From positions 47,848,505 to 47,912,504 of the forward strand of contig OX328104.1 in NCBI GenBank assembly GCA_946811185.2: a stretch of DNA of 64,000 bases, written 5' to 3'. Both the position numbers and the translations under genes were made by a program. The notes under the pieces were generated by a model. It made no database searches, had not been told where the DNA came from, and was given only the letters and a program-made list of their open reading frames with translations. How positions within the stretch are numbered: position 1 is the stretch's first letter; every line of letters begins with the position of its first letter. The DNA comes from Hippopus hippopus. Taxonomy: Eukaryota > Mollusca > Bivalvia > Cardiida > Cardiidae. This document shows positions 35,584-48,976 of this stretch, piece by piece.

Positions 35584-37984
35584 ACTGTACATTGATACTT
35601 TAAATATGCTAAGATGATCAATGTACAGTGTAGAAACCCCAGAAAATAAGAAAATAATGTCACAAGTGGCTAAAAAAGACTGAAAACTCTTTCAGTAGCA
35701 ACTGCTTCCTATTCCATAAATCAAAACAAAGGGAACTAAATTTTAATTTTTTTTTTAATCTCTTTTTACCGTAACAAGAAACCCAGTTACGTTGACGACC
35801 GTCTCATACGTGCCAGTTACGCACCCGCAAAAACACGAAAAATCGACTTACGGCACATTCCATAGCAGACGACACCTGTTGCTTAAGTCAAATATAGGGA
35901 ATTTTTTTTGTTCTTTTTCTCTTACTAGGGCCATTTTATTGGCATTGATACTTTGAATATGCTAAGACGATCAATGTACAGTGTAGAAACCCCAGAAGAT
36001 AATGTCACAAGTGGCTAAAAAAGACTGAAAACTCTTTCAGTAGCAACTGATTTCTATTGCATAAATCAAACAAAGGGAACTAAATTTTTATTATTTTTTT
36101 TTTTTAAATCTCTTTTTATACAATGACGAGAAATCCAGTTGTGTTGACTACCGTCTCATACGTGCCAGTTACGCGCCCGCGAAAACATGAAAAATCGACT
36201 TACGGCACATTCCATTGCAGACGACACCTGTTGCTTAAGTCAAATATAGGGATTTTTTTTTTTTTCTTTTTCTCTTACTAGGGCCATTGAAATGGCATTG
36301 ATACTTTGAATATGCTAAGATGATCAATGTACAGTGTAGAAATCCCAGGAAATAGTGTCACAAGTGGCTTAAAAAACTGAAAACTCTTTCAGTAGCAACT
36401 GATTTCTATTGCATAAATCAAACAAAGGGAACTAAATTTTTATTTTTTTTTAAATCTCTTTTTGTACAATGCCAAGAAATCCAGTTGCGTTGACTACCAT
36501 CTCATACGTGCCAGTTACGCGCCCGCAAAAACATGAAAAATCGACTTACGGCACATTTCATTGCAGACGACACCTGTTGCTTAAGTCAAATATAGGGATT
36601 TTTTTTTGTTCTTTTTCTCTTACTAGGGCCATTTTATTGGCATTGATACTTTGAATATGCTAAGATGATCAATGTACGGTGTAGAAATCCCAGGAAATAG
36701 TGTCACAAGTGGCTTAAAAAACTGAAAACTCTTTCAGTAGCAACTGATTTCTATTGCATAAATCAAACAAAGGGAACTAAATTTTCATTTTTTTTAAATC
36801 TGTTTTTATACCGTGACAAGAAATCCAGTTGCGTTGACTACTGTCTCATACGTGCCAGTCATGCGCCCGCGAAAACATGAAAAATTGACTTACGGCATAT
36901 TCCATTGCAGACGACACCTGTTGCTTTAGTCAAATATAGGGAAATTTTTTTTTTTTCGTTTTCTCTTACTAGGGCCATTGAATTGGTTACAATGACTATC
37001 GCACCCATACGTGACCGTTACGTGCTGTGCATAAAATCATTAAATCAACTTGGACACTTTTGGAGGCAAATGATACCTGTTGCACAAATCAAAGAAAGTT
37101 AAACCAAATTCGTTTTCTTACCAGGGTCACGAAAAACATTGAACCACTTTTGCTGACCATGTGAGTCATGAGTCGATTTTATGTTTAACCGCTGCGCAAA
37201 AACATTGATTCAGAAGCAACCGGTTGCTGTGGCATAAACTTTTTCCAATAAGAAATCTTGTTCTTGTTTGAAGAATTTAGAAATAGGCCAATGAAATACA
37301 ATAAGATGTAAGAATGACTAATAATAAAAATAGGTAAAATAGATAAAATGGCAAAGTTGGGGATTCAACCTCTGACCATCAGGACCCAGAAAAGGTCTTG
37401 GTGCAGGGGTCAAACCCTCTTTGCCAATCAATACGCTGAAATGACCCGAAGATTTAACATAGATATACAGAGATTTCCCCCCCTCCCTTCCAATCAGCCA
37501 ATCAAATCTCAGGCCTCTCTTAAATTATCCAATCACAGAAGCTTTTAGAAAATCAAAATGGCGTCCAATCAGCCAATCAAATCTCATCCCTCTCTTCAAA
37601 TTATCCAATCAGAAAAGCTTTGAGAAATTCAATATTGCGCCCAATCAGCCAATCAAATTGCAGACACACCCCCAGAATCATCCAATCAGAAAGCTTTGAG
37701 CCATTTGAAATGGCGCCCGAAAATATCGATAGAAAACAGTGAACAAGAATCGGCATAAAAGTGGATTTTAAGTCTTCTTTGAAGGCTGTTATGCAGTCCT
37801 TGGCAAACTGCCAGGCATGCACCCTCCACATATGCCAGATTTCACTGAAAATGGGCGAAAATTTAAGAAAACAGGGTGACAGAAGACCTTGTTTTGGTGC
37901 CTTCTAGCACCTTGCAAGAGTGACTTCCCCTGATCCCTTGATCCCCTGATTCGATTTGCTTTTCTAATTCAGGCCAACAGCCAT
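35584..37984 (+). repeat. Unit H15 (2401 bp)
   Basis: Standard layout; CCAAT block at 37490-37716; poly-C interrupted as C7-T-C3. Markers are TTTATTATTTT in A1, AATCTGTTTTTATA and CCAGTCATGCG in A3, GCAAATGATACC and GAAAGTTAAACC in B1, and TTTTGCTGACC in B2. The same set recurs in H17, which shows that H15-H16 and H17-H18 are copies of one two-unit segment. Confidence 0.96.
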
Positions 37985-40900
37985 ACTGTACATTGATACT
38001 TTAAATATGCTAAGATGATCAATGTACAGTGTAGAAACCCCAGAAAATAAGAAAATAATGTCACAAGTGGCTAAAAAAGACTGAAAACTCTTTCAGTAGC
38101 AACTGCTTCCTATTGCATAAATCAAAACAAAGGGAACTAAATTTTAATTTTTTTTTTAATCTCTTTTTACCGTAACAAGAAACCCAGTTACGTTGACGAC
38201 CGTCTCATACGTGCCAGTTACGCACCGGCAAAAACACGAAAAATCGACTTACGGCACATTCCATAGCAGACGACACCTGTTGCTTAAGTCAAATATAGGG
38301 AATTTTTTTTGTTCTTTTTCTCTTACTAGGGCCATTTTATTGGCATTGATACTTTGAATATGCTAAGACGATCAATGTACAGTGTAGAAACCCCAGAAGA
38401 TAATGTCACAAGTGGCTAAAAAAGACTGAAAACTCTTTCAGTAGCAACTGATTTCTATTGCATAAATCAAACAAAGGGAACTAAATTTTTTTTTTTTTTT
38501 TTTTTTAAATCTCTTTTTATACAATGACGAGATATCCAGTTGTGTTGACTACCGTCTCATACGTGCCAGTTACGCGCCCGCGAAAACATGAAAAATCGAC
38601 TTACGGCACATTCCATTGCAGACGACACCTGTTGCTTAAGTCAAATATAGGGATTTTTTTTTTTTTTTTTTTCTCTTACTAGGGCCATTGAAATGGCATT
38701 GATACTTTGAATATGCTAAGATGATCAATGTACAGTGTAGAAATCCCAGGAAATAGTGTCACAAGTGGCTTAAAAAACTGAAAACTCTTTCAGTAGCAAC
38801 TGCTTTCTATTGCATAAATCAAAGGGAACTAAATTTTTATTTTTTTTTAAATCTCTTTTTGTACAATGCCAAGAAATCCAGTTGCGTTGACTACCATCTC
38901 ATACGTGCCAGTTACGCGCCCGTAAAAACATGAAAAATCGACTTACGGCACATTTCATTGCAGACGACACCTGTTGCTTAAGTCAAATATAGGGATTTTT
39001 TTTTGTTCTTTTTCTCTTACTAGGGCCATTTTATTGGCATTGATACTTTGAATATGCTAAGACGATCAATGTACAGTGTAGAAACCCCAGAAGATAATGT
39101 CACAAGTGGCTAAAAAAGACTGAAAACTCTTTCAGTAGCAACTGATTTCTATTGCATAAATCAAACAAAGGGAACTAAATTTTTATTTATTTTTTTTTTT
39201 AAATCTCTTTTTATACAATGACGAGAAATCCAGTTGTGTTGACTACCGTCTCATACGTGCCAGTTACGCGCCCGCGAAAACATGAAAAATCGACTTACGG
39301 CACATTCCATTGCAGACGACACTTGTTGCTTAAGTCAAATATAGGGATTTTTTTTTTTTTCTTTTTCTCTTACTAGGGCCATTGAAATGGCATTGATACT
39401 TTGAATATGCTAAGATGATCAATGTACAGTATAGAAATCCCAGGAAATAGTGTCACAAGTGGCTTAAAAAACTGAAAACTCTTTCAGTAGCAACTGCTTT
39501 CTATTGCATAAATCAAACAAAGGGAACTAAATTTTTATTTTTTTTTAAATCTCTTTTTGTACAATGCCAAGAAATCCAGTTGCGTTGACTACCATCTCAT
39601 ACGTGCCAGTTACGCGCCCGCAAAAACATGAAAAATCGACTTACGGCACATTTCATTGCAGACGACACCTGTTGCTTAAGTCAAATATAGGGATTTTTTT
39701 TTGTTCTTTTTCTCTTACTAGGGCCATTTTATTGGCATTGATACTTTGAATATGCTAAGATGATCAATGTACGGTGTAGAAATCCCAGGAAATAGTGTCA
39801 CAAGTGGCTTAAAAAACTGAAAACTCTTTCAGTAGCAACTGATTTCTATTGCATAAATCAAACAAAGGGAACTAAATTTTCATTTTTTTTAAATCTCTTT
39901 TTATACCGTGACAAGAAATCCAGTTGCGTTGACTACTGTCTCATACGTGCCAGTTATGCGCCTGCGAAAACATGAAAAATTGACTTACGGCATATTCCAT
40001 TGCAGACGACACCTGTTGCTTTAGTCAAATATAGAGAATTTTTTTTTTTTTTCGTTTTCTCTTACTAGGGCCATTGAATTGGTTACAATGACTATCGCAC
40101 CCATACGTGACCGTTACGTGCTGTGCATAAAATCATTAAATCAACTTGGACACTTTTGGAGGCAACTGATACCTGTTGCACAAATCAAAGAAAGGTAAAC
40201 CAAATTCGTTTTCTTACCAGGGTCACGAAAAACATTGAACCACTTTTGGTGACCATGTGAGTCATGAGTCGATTTTATGTTTAACCGCTGCGCAAAAACA
40301 TTGATTCAGAAGCAACCGGTTGCTGTGGCATAAACTTTTTCCAATAAGAAATCTTGTTCTTGTTTGAAGAATTTAGAAATAGGCCAATGAAATACAATAA
40401 GATGTAAGAATGACTAATAATAAAAATAGGTAAAATAGATAAAATGGCAAAGTTGGGGATTCAACCTCTGACCATCAGGACCCAGAAAAGGTCTTGGTGC
40501 AGGGGTCAAACCCTCTTTGCCAATCAATACGCTGAAATGACCCGAAGATTTAACATAGATATACAGAGATTTCCCCCCCCTTCCAATCAGCCAATCAAAT
40601 CTCAGGCCTCTCTTAAATTATCCAATCACAGAAGCTTTTAGAAAATCAAAATGGCGTCCAATCAGCCAATCAAATCTCATCCCTCTCTTCAAATTATCCA
40701 ATCAGAAAAGCTTTGAGAAATTCAATATTGCTCCCAATCAGCCAATCAAATTGCAGACACACCCCCAGAATCATCCAATCAGAAAGCTTTGAGCCATTTG
40801 AAATGGCGCCCGAAAATATCGATAGAAAACAGTGAACAAGAATCGGCATAAAAGTGGATTTTAAGTCTTCTTTGAAGGCTGTTATGCAGTCCTTGGCAAA

Positions 40901-41077
40901 CTGCCAGGCATGCACCCTCCACATATGCCAGATTTCACTGAAAATGGGCGAAAATTTAAGAAAACAGGGTGACAGAAGACCTTGTTTTGGTGCCTTCTAG
41001 CACCTTGCAAGAGTGACTTCCCCTGATCCCTTGATCCCCTGATTCGATTTGCTTTTCTAATTCAGGCCAACAGCCAT
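37985..41077 (+). repeat. Unit H16 (3093 bp), six A subrepeats
   Basis: The order is A0-A1a (38324-38676)-A2a (38677-39017)-A1b (39018-39370)-A2b (39371-39715)-A3 (39716-40062). An A1-A2 pair has been gained. The first pair has GAGATATCC, a 4 bp loss giving AAATCAAAGGGAAC, and CCCGTAAAAAC. The second pair has CGACACTTG and AGTATAGAAATC. The CCAAT block (40583-40809) has ATTGCTCCC in place of ATTGCGCCC. 8-C tract. Confidence 0.96.
38324..39715 (+). repeat. Tandem A1-A2 / A1-A2 duplication in H16
   Basis: Two A1-A2 pairs (38324-39017 and 39018-39715) follow each other. They differ at several markers, including the 4 bp deletion and CCCGTAAAAAC only in the first pair and CGACACTTG only in the second. 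The gain thus came from exchange between different units or has aged since duplication. Confidence 0.9.
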
Positions 41078-43476
41078 ACTGTACATTGATACTTTAAATA
41101 TGCTAAGATGATCAATGTACAGTGTAGAAACCCCAGAAAATAAGAAAATAATGTCACAAGTGGCTAAAAAAGACTGAAAACTCTTTCAGTAGCAACTGCT
41201 TCCTATTGCATAAATCAAAACAAAGGGAACTAAATTTTAATTTTTTTTTTAATCTCTTTTTACCGTAACAAGAAACCCAGTTACGTTGACGACCGTCTCA
41301 TACGTGCCAGTTACGCACCGGCAAAAACACGAAAAATCGACTTACGGCACATTCCATAGCAGACGACACCTGTTGCTTAAGTCAAATATAGGGAATTTTT
41401 TTTGTTCTTTTTCTCTTACTAGGGCCATTTTATTGGCATTGATACTTTGAATATGCTAAGACGATCAATGTACAGTGTAGAAACCCCAGAAGATAATGTC
41501 ACAAGTGGCTAAAAAAGACTGAAAACTCTTTCAGTAGCAACTGATTTCTATTGCATAAATCAAACAAAGGGAACTAAATTTTTATTATTTTTTTTTTTTA
41601 AATCTCTTTTTATACAATGACGAGAAATCCAGTTGTGTTGACTACCGTCTCATACGTGCCAGTTACGCGCCCGCGAAAACATGAAAAATCGACTTACGGC
41701 ACATTCCATTGCAGACGACACCTGTTGCTTAAGTCAAATATAGGGATTTTTTTTTTTTTCTTTTTCTCTTACTAGGGCCATTGAAATGGCATTGATACTT
41801 TGAATATGCTAAGATGATCAATGTACAGTGTAGAAATCCCAGGAAATAGTGTCACAAGTGGCTTAAAAAACTGAAAACTCTTTCAGTAGCAACTGATTTC
41901 TATTGCATAAATCAAACAAAGGGAACTAAATTTTTATTTTTTTTTAAATCTCTTTTTGTACAATGCCAAGAAATCCAGTTGCGTTGACTACCATCTCATA
42001 CGTGCCAGTTACGCGCCCGCAAAAACATGAAAAATCGACTTACGGCACATTTCATTGCAGACGACACCTGTTGCTTAAGTCAAATATAGGGATTTTTTTT
42101 TGTTCTTTTTCTCTTACTAGGGCCATTTTATTGGCATTGATACTTTGAATATGCTAAGATGATCAATGTACGGTGTAGAAATCCCAGGAAATAGTGTCAC
42201 AAGTGGCTTAAAAAACTGAAAACTCTTTCAGTAGCAACTGATTTCTATTGCATAAATCAAACAAAGGGAACTAAATTTTCATTTTTTTTAAATCTGTTTT
42301 TATACCGTGACAAGAAATCCAGTTGCGTTGACTACTGTCTCATACGTGCCAGTCATGCGCCCGCGAAAACATGAAAAATTGACTTACGGCATATTCCATT
42401 GCAGACGACACCTGTTGCTTTAGTCAAATATAGGGAAATTTTTTTTTTTTCGTTTTCTCTTACTATGGCCATTGAATTGGTTACAATGACTATCGCACCC
42501 ATACGTGACCGTTACGTGCTGTGCATAAAATCATTAAATCAACTTGGACACTTTTGGAGGCAAATGATACCTGTTGCACAAATCAAAGAAAGTTAAACCA
42601 AATTCGTTTTCTTACCAGGGTCACGAAAAACATTGAACCACTTTTGCTGACCATGTGAGTCATGAGTCGATTTTATGTTTAACCGCTGCGCAAAAACATT
42701 GATTCAGAAGCAACCGGTTGCTGTGGCATAAACTTTTTCCAATAAGAAATCTTGTTCTTGTTTGAAGAATTTAGAAATAGGCCAATGAAATACAATAAGA
42801 TGTAAGAATGACTAATAATAAAAATAGGTAAAATAGATAAAATGGCAAAGTTGGGGATTCAACCTCTGACCATCAGGACCCAGAAAAGGTCTTGGTGCAG
42901 GGGTCAAACCCTCTTTGCCAATCAATACGCTGAAATGACCCGAAGATTTAACATAGATATACAGAGATTTCCCCCCCCCTTCCAATCAGCCAATCAAATC
43001 TCAGGCCTCTCTTAAATTATCCAATCACAGAAGCTTTTAGAAAATCAAAATGGCGTCCAATCAGCCAATCAAATCTCATCCCTCTCTTCAAATTATCCAA
43101 TCAGAAAAGCTTTGAGAAATTCAATATTGCGCCCAATCAGCCAATCAAATTGCAGACACACCCCCAGAATCATCCAATCAGAAAGCTTTGAGCCATTTGA
43201 AATGGCGCCCGAAAATATCGATAGAAAACAGTGAACAAGAATCGGCATAAAAGTGGATTTTAAGTCTTCTTTGAAGGCTGTTATGCAGTCCTTGGCAAAC
43301 TGCCAGGCATGCACCCTCCACATATGCCAGATTTCACTGAAAATGGGCGAAAATTTAAGAAAACAGGGTGACAGAAGACCTTGTTTTGGTGCCTTCTAGC
43401 ACCTTGGAAGAGTGACTTCCCCTGATCCCTTGATCCCCTGATTCGATTTGCTTTTCTAATTCAGGCCAACAGCCAT
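41078..43476 (+). repeat. Unit H17 (2399 bp)
   Basis: Standard layout with the H15 marker set in A1, A3, B1 and B2, plus A0 GCACCGGC. The A3-B1 border reads TTACTATGGCC (near 42470) and the tail has CACCTTGGAAG (near 43403). CCAAT block at 42982-43208; 9-C tract. Confidence 0.96.
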
Positions 43477-46400
43477 ACTGTACATTGATACTTTAAATAT
43501 GCTAAGATGATCAATGTACAGTGTAGAAACCCCAGAAAATAAGAAAATAATGTCACAAGTGGCTAAAAAAGACTGAAAACTCTTTCAGTAGCAACTGCTT
43601 CCTATTGCATAAATCAAAACAAAGGGAACTAAATTTTAATTTTTTTTTTAATCTCTTTTTACCGTAACAAGAAACCCAGTTACGTTGACGACCGTCTCAT
43701 ACGTGCCAGTTACGCACCGGCAAAAACACGAAAAATCGACTTACGGCACATTCCATAGCAGACGACACCTGTTGCTTAAGTCAAATATAGGGAATTTTTT
43801 TTGTTCTTTTTCTCTTACTAGGGCCATTTTATTGGCATTGATACTTTGAATATGCTAAGACGATCAATGTACAGTGTAGAAACCCCAGAAGATAATGTCA
43901 CAAGTGGCTAAAAAAGACTGAAAACTCTTTCAGTAGCAACTGATTTCTATTGCATAAATCAAACAAAGGGAACTAAATTTTTTTTTTTTTTTTTTTTTAA
44001 ATCTCTTTTTATACAATGACGAGATATCCAGTTGTGTTGACTACCGTCTCATACGTGCCAGTTACGCGCCCGCGAAAACATGAAAAATCGACTTACGGCA
44101 CATTCCATTGCAGACGACACCTGTTGCTTAAGTCAAATATAGGGATTTTTTTTTTTTTTTTTTTCTCTTACTAGGGCCATTGAAATGGCATTGATACTTT
44201 GAATATGCTAAGATGATCAATGTACAGTGTAGAAATCCCAGGAAATAGTGTCACAAGTGGCTTAAAAAACTGAAAACTCTTTCAGTAGCAACTGCTTTCT
44301 ATTGCATAAATCAAAGGGAACTAAATTTTTATTTTTTTTTAAATCTCTTTTTGTACAATGCCAAGAAATCCAGTTGCGTTGACTACCATCTCATACGTGC
44401 CAGTTACGCGCCCGTAAAAACATGAAAAATCGACTTACGGCACATTTCATTGCAGACGACACCTGTTGCTTAAGTCAAATATAGGGATTTTTTTTTGTTC
44501 TTTTTCTCTTACTAGGGCCATTTTATTGGCATTGATACTTTGAATATGCTAAGACGATCAATGTACAGTGTAGAAACCCCAGAAGATAATGTCACAAGTG
44601 GCTAAAAAAGACTGAAAACTCTTTCAGTAGCAACTGATTTCTATTGCATAAATCAAACAAAGGGAACTAAATTTTTATTTTTTTTTTTTTTTAAATCTCT
44701 TTTTATACAATGACGAGAAATCCAGTTGTGTTGACTACCGTCTCATACGTGCCAGTTACGCGCCCGCGAAAACATGAAAAATCGACTTACGGCACATTCC
44801 ATTGCAGACGACACTTGTTGCTTAAGTCAAATATAGGGATTTTTTTTTTTTTCTTTTTCTCTTACTAGGGCCATTGAAATGGCATTGATACTTTGAATAT
44901 GCTAAGATGATCAATGTACAGTATAGAAATCCCAGGAAATAGTGTCACAAGTGGCTTAAAAAACTGAAAACTCTTTCAGTAGCAACTGCTTTCTATTGCA
45001 TAAATCAAACAAAGGGAACTAAATTTTTATTTTTTTTTAAATCTCTTTTTGTACAATGCCAAGAAATCCAGTTGCGTTGACTACCATCTCATACGTGCCA
45101 GTTACGCGCCCGCAAAAACATGAAAAATCGACTTACGGCACATTTCATTGCAGACGACACCTGTTGCTTAAGTCAAATATAGGGATTTTTTTTTGTTCTT
45201 TTTCTCTTACTAGGGCCATTTTATTGGCATTGATACTTTGAATATGCTAAGATGATCAATGTACGGTGTAGAAATCCCAGGAAATAGTGTCACAAGTGGC
45301 TTAAAAAACTGAAAACTCTTTCAGTAGCAACTGATTTCTATTGCATAAATCAAACAAAGGGAACTAAATTTTCATTTTTTTTAAATCTCTTTTTATACCG
45401 TGACAAGAAATCCAGTTGCGTTGACTACTGTCTCATACGTGCCAGTTATGCGCCTGCGAAAACATGAAAAATTGACTTACGGCATATTCCATTGCAGACG
45501 ACACCTGTTGCTTTAGTCAAATATAGGGAAATTTTTTTTTTTTTCGTTTTCTCTTACTAGGGCCATTGAATTGGTTACAATGACTATCGCACCCATACGT
45601 GACCGTTACGTGCTGTGCATAAAATCATTAAATCAACTTGGACACTTTTGGAGGCAACTGATACCTGTTGCACAAATCAAAGAAAGGTAAACCAAATTCG
45701 TTTTCTTACCAGGGTCACGAAAAACATTGAACCACTTTTGGTGACCATGTGAGTCATGAGTCGATTTTATGTTTAACCGCTGCGCAAAAACATTGATTCA
45801 GAAGCAACCGGTTGCTGTGGCATAAACTTTTTCCAATAAGAAATCTTGTTCTTGTTTGAAGAATTTAGAAATAGGCCAATGAAATACAATAAGATGTAAG
45901 AATGACTAATAATAAAAATAGGTAAAATAGATAAAATGGCAAAGTTGGGGATTCAACCTCTGACCATCAGGACCCAGAAAAGGTCTTGGTGCAGGGGTCA
46001 AACCCTCTTTGCCAATCAATACGCTGAAATGACCCGAAGATTTAACATAGATATACAGAGATTTCCCCCCCCTTCCAATCAGCCAATCAAATCTCAGGCC
46101 TCTCTTAAATTATCCAATCACAGAAGCTTTTAGAAAATCAAAATGGCGTCCAATCAGCCAATCAAATCTCATCCCTCTCTTCAAATTATCCAATCAGAAA
46201 AGCTTTGAGAAATTCAATATTGCTCCCAATCAGCCAATCAAATTGCAGACACACCCCCAGAATCATCCAATCAGAAAGCTTTGAGCCATTTGAAATGGCG
46301 CCCGAAAATATCGATAGAAAACAGTGAACAAGAATCGGCATAAAAGTGGATTTTAAGTCTTCTTTGAAGGCTGTTATGCAGTCCTTGGCAAACTGCCAGG

Positions 46401-46569
46401 CATGCACCCTCCACATATGCCAGATTTCACTGAAAATGGGCGAAAATTTAAGAAAACAGGGTGACAGAAGACCTTGTTTTGGTGCCTTCTAGCACCTTGC
46501 AAGAGTGACTTCCCCTGATCCCTTGATCCCCTGATTCGATTTGCTTTTCTAATTCAGGCCAACAGCCAT
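43477..46569 (+). repeat. Unit H18 (3093 bp), six A subrepeats
   Basis: The layout and markers match H16: A1a 43816-44168, A2a 44169-44509 with the same 4 bp loss, A1b 44510-44862, then A2b and A3. It also shares GAGATATCC, CCCGTAAAAAC, CGACACTTG, GTATAGAAATC, GCCTGCGAAAAC and ATTGCTCCC. CCAAT block at 46075-46301; 8-C tract. H16 to H18 is an exact 5492 bp offset. Confidence 0.96.
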
Positions 46570-48976
46570 ACTGTACATTGATACTTTAAATATGCTAAGA
46601 TGATCAATGTACAGTGTAGAAACCCCAGAAAATAAGAAAATAATGTCACAAGTGGCTAAAAAAGACTGAAAACTCTTTCAGTAGCAACTGCTTCCTATTG
46701 CATAAATCAAAACAAAGGGAACTAAATTTTAATTTTTTTTTTAATCTCTTTTTACCGTAACAAGAAACCCAGTTACGTTGACGACCGTCTCATACGTGCC
46801 AGTTACGCACCGGCAAAAACACGAAAAATCGACTTACGGCACATTCCATAGCAGACGACACCTGTTGCTTAAGTCAAATATAGGGAATTTTTTTTGTTCT
46901 TTTTCTCTTACTAGGGCCATTTTATTGGCATTGATACTTTGAATATGCTAAGACGATCAATGTACAGTGTAGAAACCCCAGAAGATAATGTCACAAGTGG
47001 CTAAAAAAGACTGAAAACTCTTTCAGTAGCAACTGATTTCTATTGCATAAATCAAACAAAGGGAACTAAATTTTTATTTATTTTTTTTTTTAAATCTCTT
47101 TTTATACAATGACGAGAAATCCAGTTGTGTTGACTACCGTCTCATACGTGCCAGTTACGCGCCCGCGAAAACATGAAAAATCGACTTACGGCACATTCCA
47201 TTGCAGACGACACTTGTTGCTTAAGTCAAATATAGGGATTTTTTTTTTTTTTTTCTTTTTCTCTTACTAGGGCCATTGAAATGGCATTGATACTTTGAAT
47301 ATGCTAAGATGATCAATGTACAGTGTAGAAATCCCAGGAAATAGTGTCACAAGTGGCTTAAAAAACTGAAAACTCTTTCAGTAGCAACTGCTTTCTATTG
47401 CATAAATCAAACAAAGGGAACTAAATTTTTATTTTTTTTTAAATCTCTTTTTGTACAATGCCAAGAAATCCAGTTGCGTTGACTACCATCTCATACGTGC
47501 CAGTTACGCGCCCGCAAAAACATGAAAAATCGACTTACGGCACATTTCATTGCAGACGACACCTGTTGCTTAAGTCAAATATAGGGATTTTTTTTTGTTC
47601 TTTTTCTCTTACTAGGGCCATTTTATTGGCATTGATACTTTGAATATGCTAAGATGATCAATGTACGGTGTAGAAATCCCAGGAAATAGTGTCACAAGTG
47701 GCTTAAAAAACTGAAAACTCTTTCAGTAGCAACTGATTTCTATTGCATAAATCAAACAAAGGGAACTAAATTTTCATTTTTTTTAAATCTCTTTTTATAC
47801 CATGACAAGAAATCCAGTTGCGTTGACTACTGTCTCATACGTGCCAGTTATGCGCCCGCGAAAACATGAAAAATTGACTTACGGCATATTCCATTGCAGA
47901 CGACACCTGTTGCTTTAGTGAAATATAGGGAAATTTTTTTTTTTTTTCGTTTTCTCTTACTAGGGCCATTGAATTGGTTACAATGACTATCGCACCCATA
48001 CGTGACCGTTACGTGCTGTGCATAAAATCATTAAATCAACTTGGACACTTTTGGAGGCAACTGATACCTGTTGCACAAATCAAAGAAAGGTAAACCAAAT
48101 TCGTTTTTTCTTACCAGGGTCACGAAAAACATTGAACCACTTTTGGTGACCATGTAAGTCATGAGTCGATTTTATGTTTAACCGCTGCGCAAAAACATTG
48201 ATTCAGAAGCAACCGGTTGCTGTGGCATAAACTTTTTCCAATAAGAAATCTTGTTCTTGTTTGAAGAATTTAGAAATAGGCCAATGAAATACAATAAGAT
48301 GTAAGAATGACTAATAATAAAAATAGGTAAAATAGATAAAATGGCAAAGTTGGGGATTCAACCTCTGACCATCAGGACCCAGAAAAGGTCTTGGTGCAGG
48401 GGTCAAACCCTCTTTGCCAATCAATACGCTGAAATGACCCGAAGATTTAACATAGATATACAGAGATTTCCCCCCCCCCTTCCAATCAGCCAATCAAATC
48501 TCAGGCCTCTCTTAAATTATCCAATCACAGAAGCTTTTAGAAAATCAAAATGGCGTCCAATCAGCCAATCAAATCTCATCCCTCTCTTCAAATTATCCAA
48601 TCAGAAAAGCTTTGAGAAATTCAATATTGCGCCCAATCAGCCAATCAAATTGCAGACACACACCCAGAATCATCCAATCAGAAAGCTTTGAGCCATTTGA
48701 AATGGCGCCCGAAAATATCGATAGAAAACAGTGAACAAGAATCGGCATAAAAGTGGATTTTAAGTCTTCTTTGAAGGCTGTTATGCAGTCCTTGGCAAAC
48801 TGCCAGGCATGCACCCTCCACATATGCCAGATTTCACTGAAAATGGGCGAAAATTTAAGAAAACAGGGTGACAGAAGACCTTGTTTTGGTGCCTTCTAGC
48901 ACCTTGGAAGAGTGACTTCCCCTGATCCCTTGATCCCCTGATTCGATTTGCTTTTCTAATTCAGGCCAACAGCCAT
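46570..48976 (+). repeat. Unit H19 (2407 bp)
   Basis: Standard layout; CCAAT block at 48482-48708; 10-C tract. Markers are GCACCGGC in A0, CGACACTTG in A1, TACCATGAC and TTTAGTGAAAT in A3, GTTTTTTCTTACC at the end of B1, CATGTAAGTC in B2 (AP-1-like site lost), GACACACACCC in the third 76 bp repeat, and CTTGGAAG in the tail. Several recur in H22. Confidence 0.96.
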
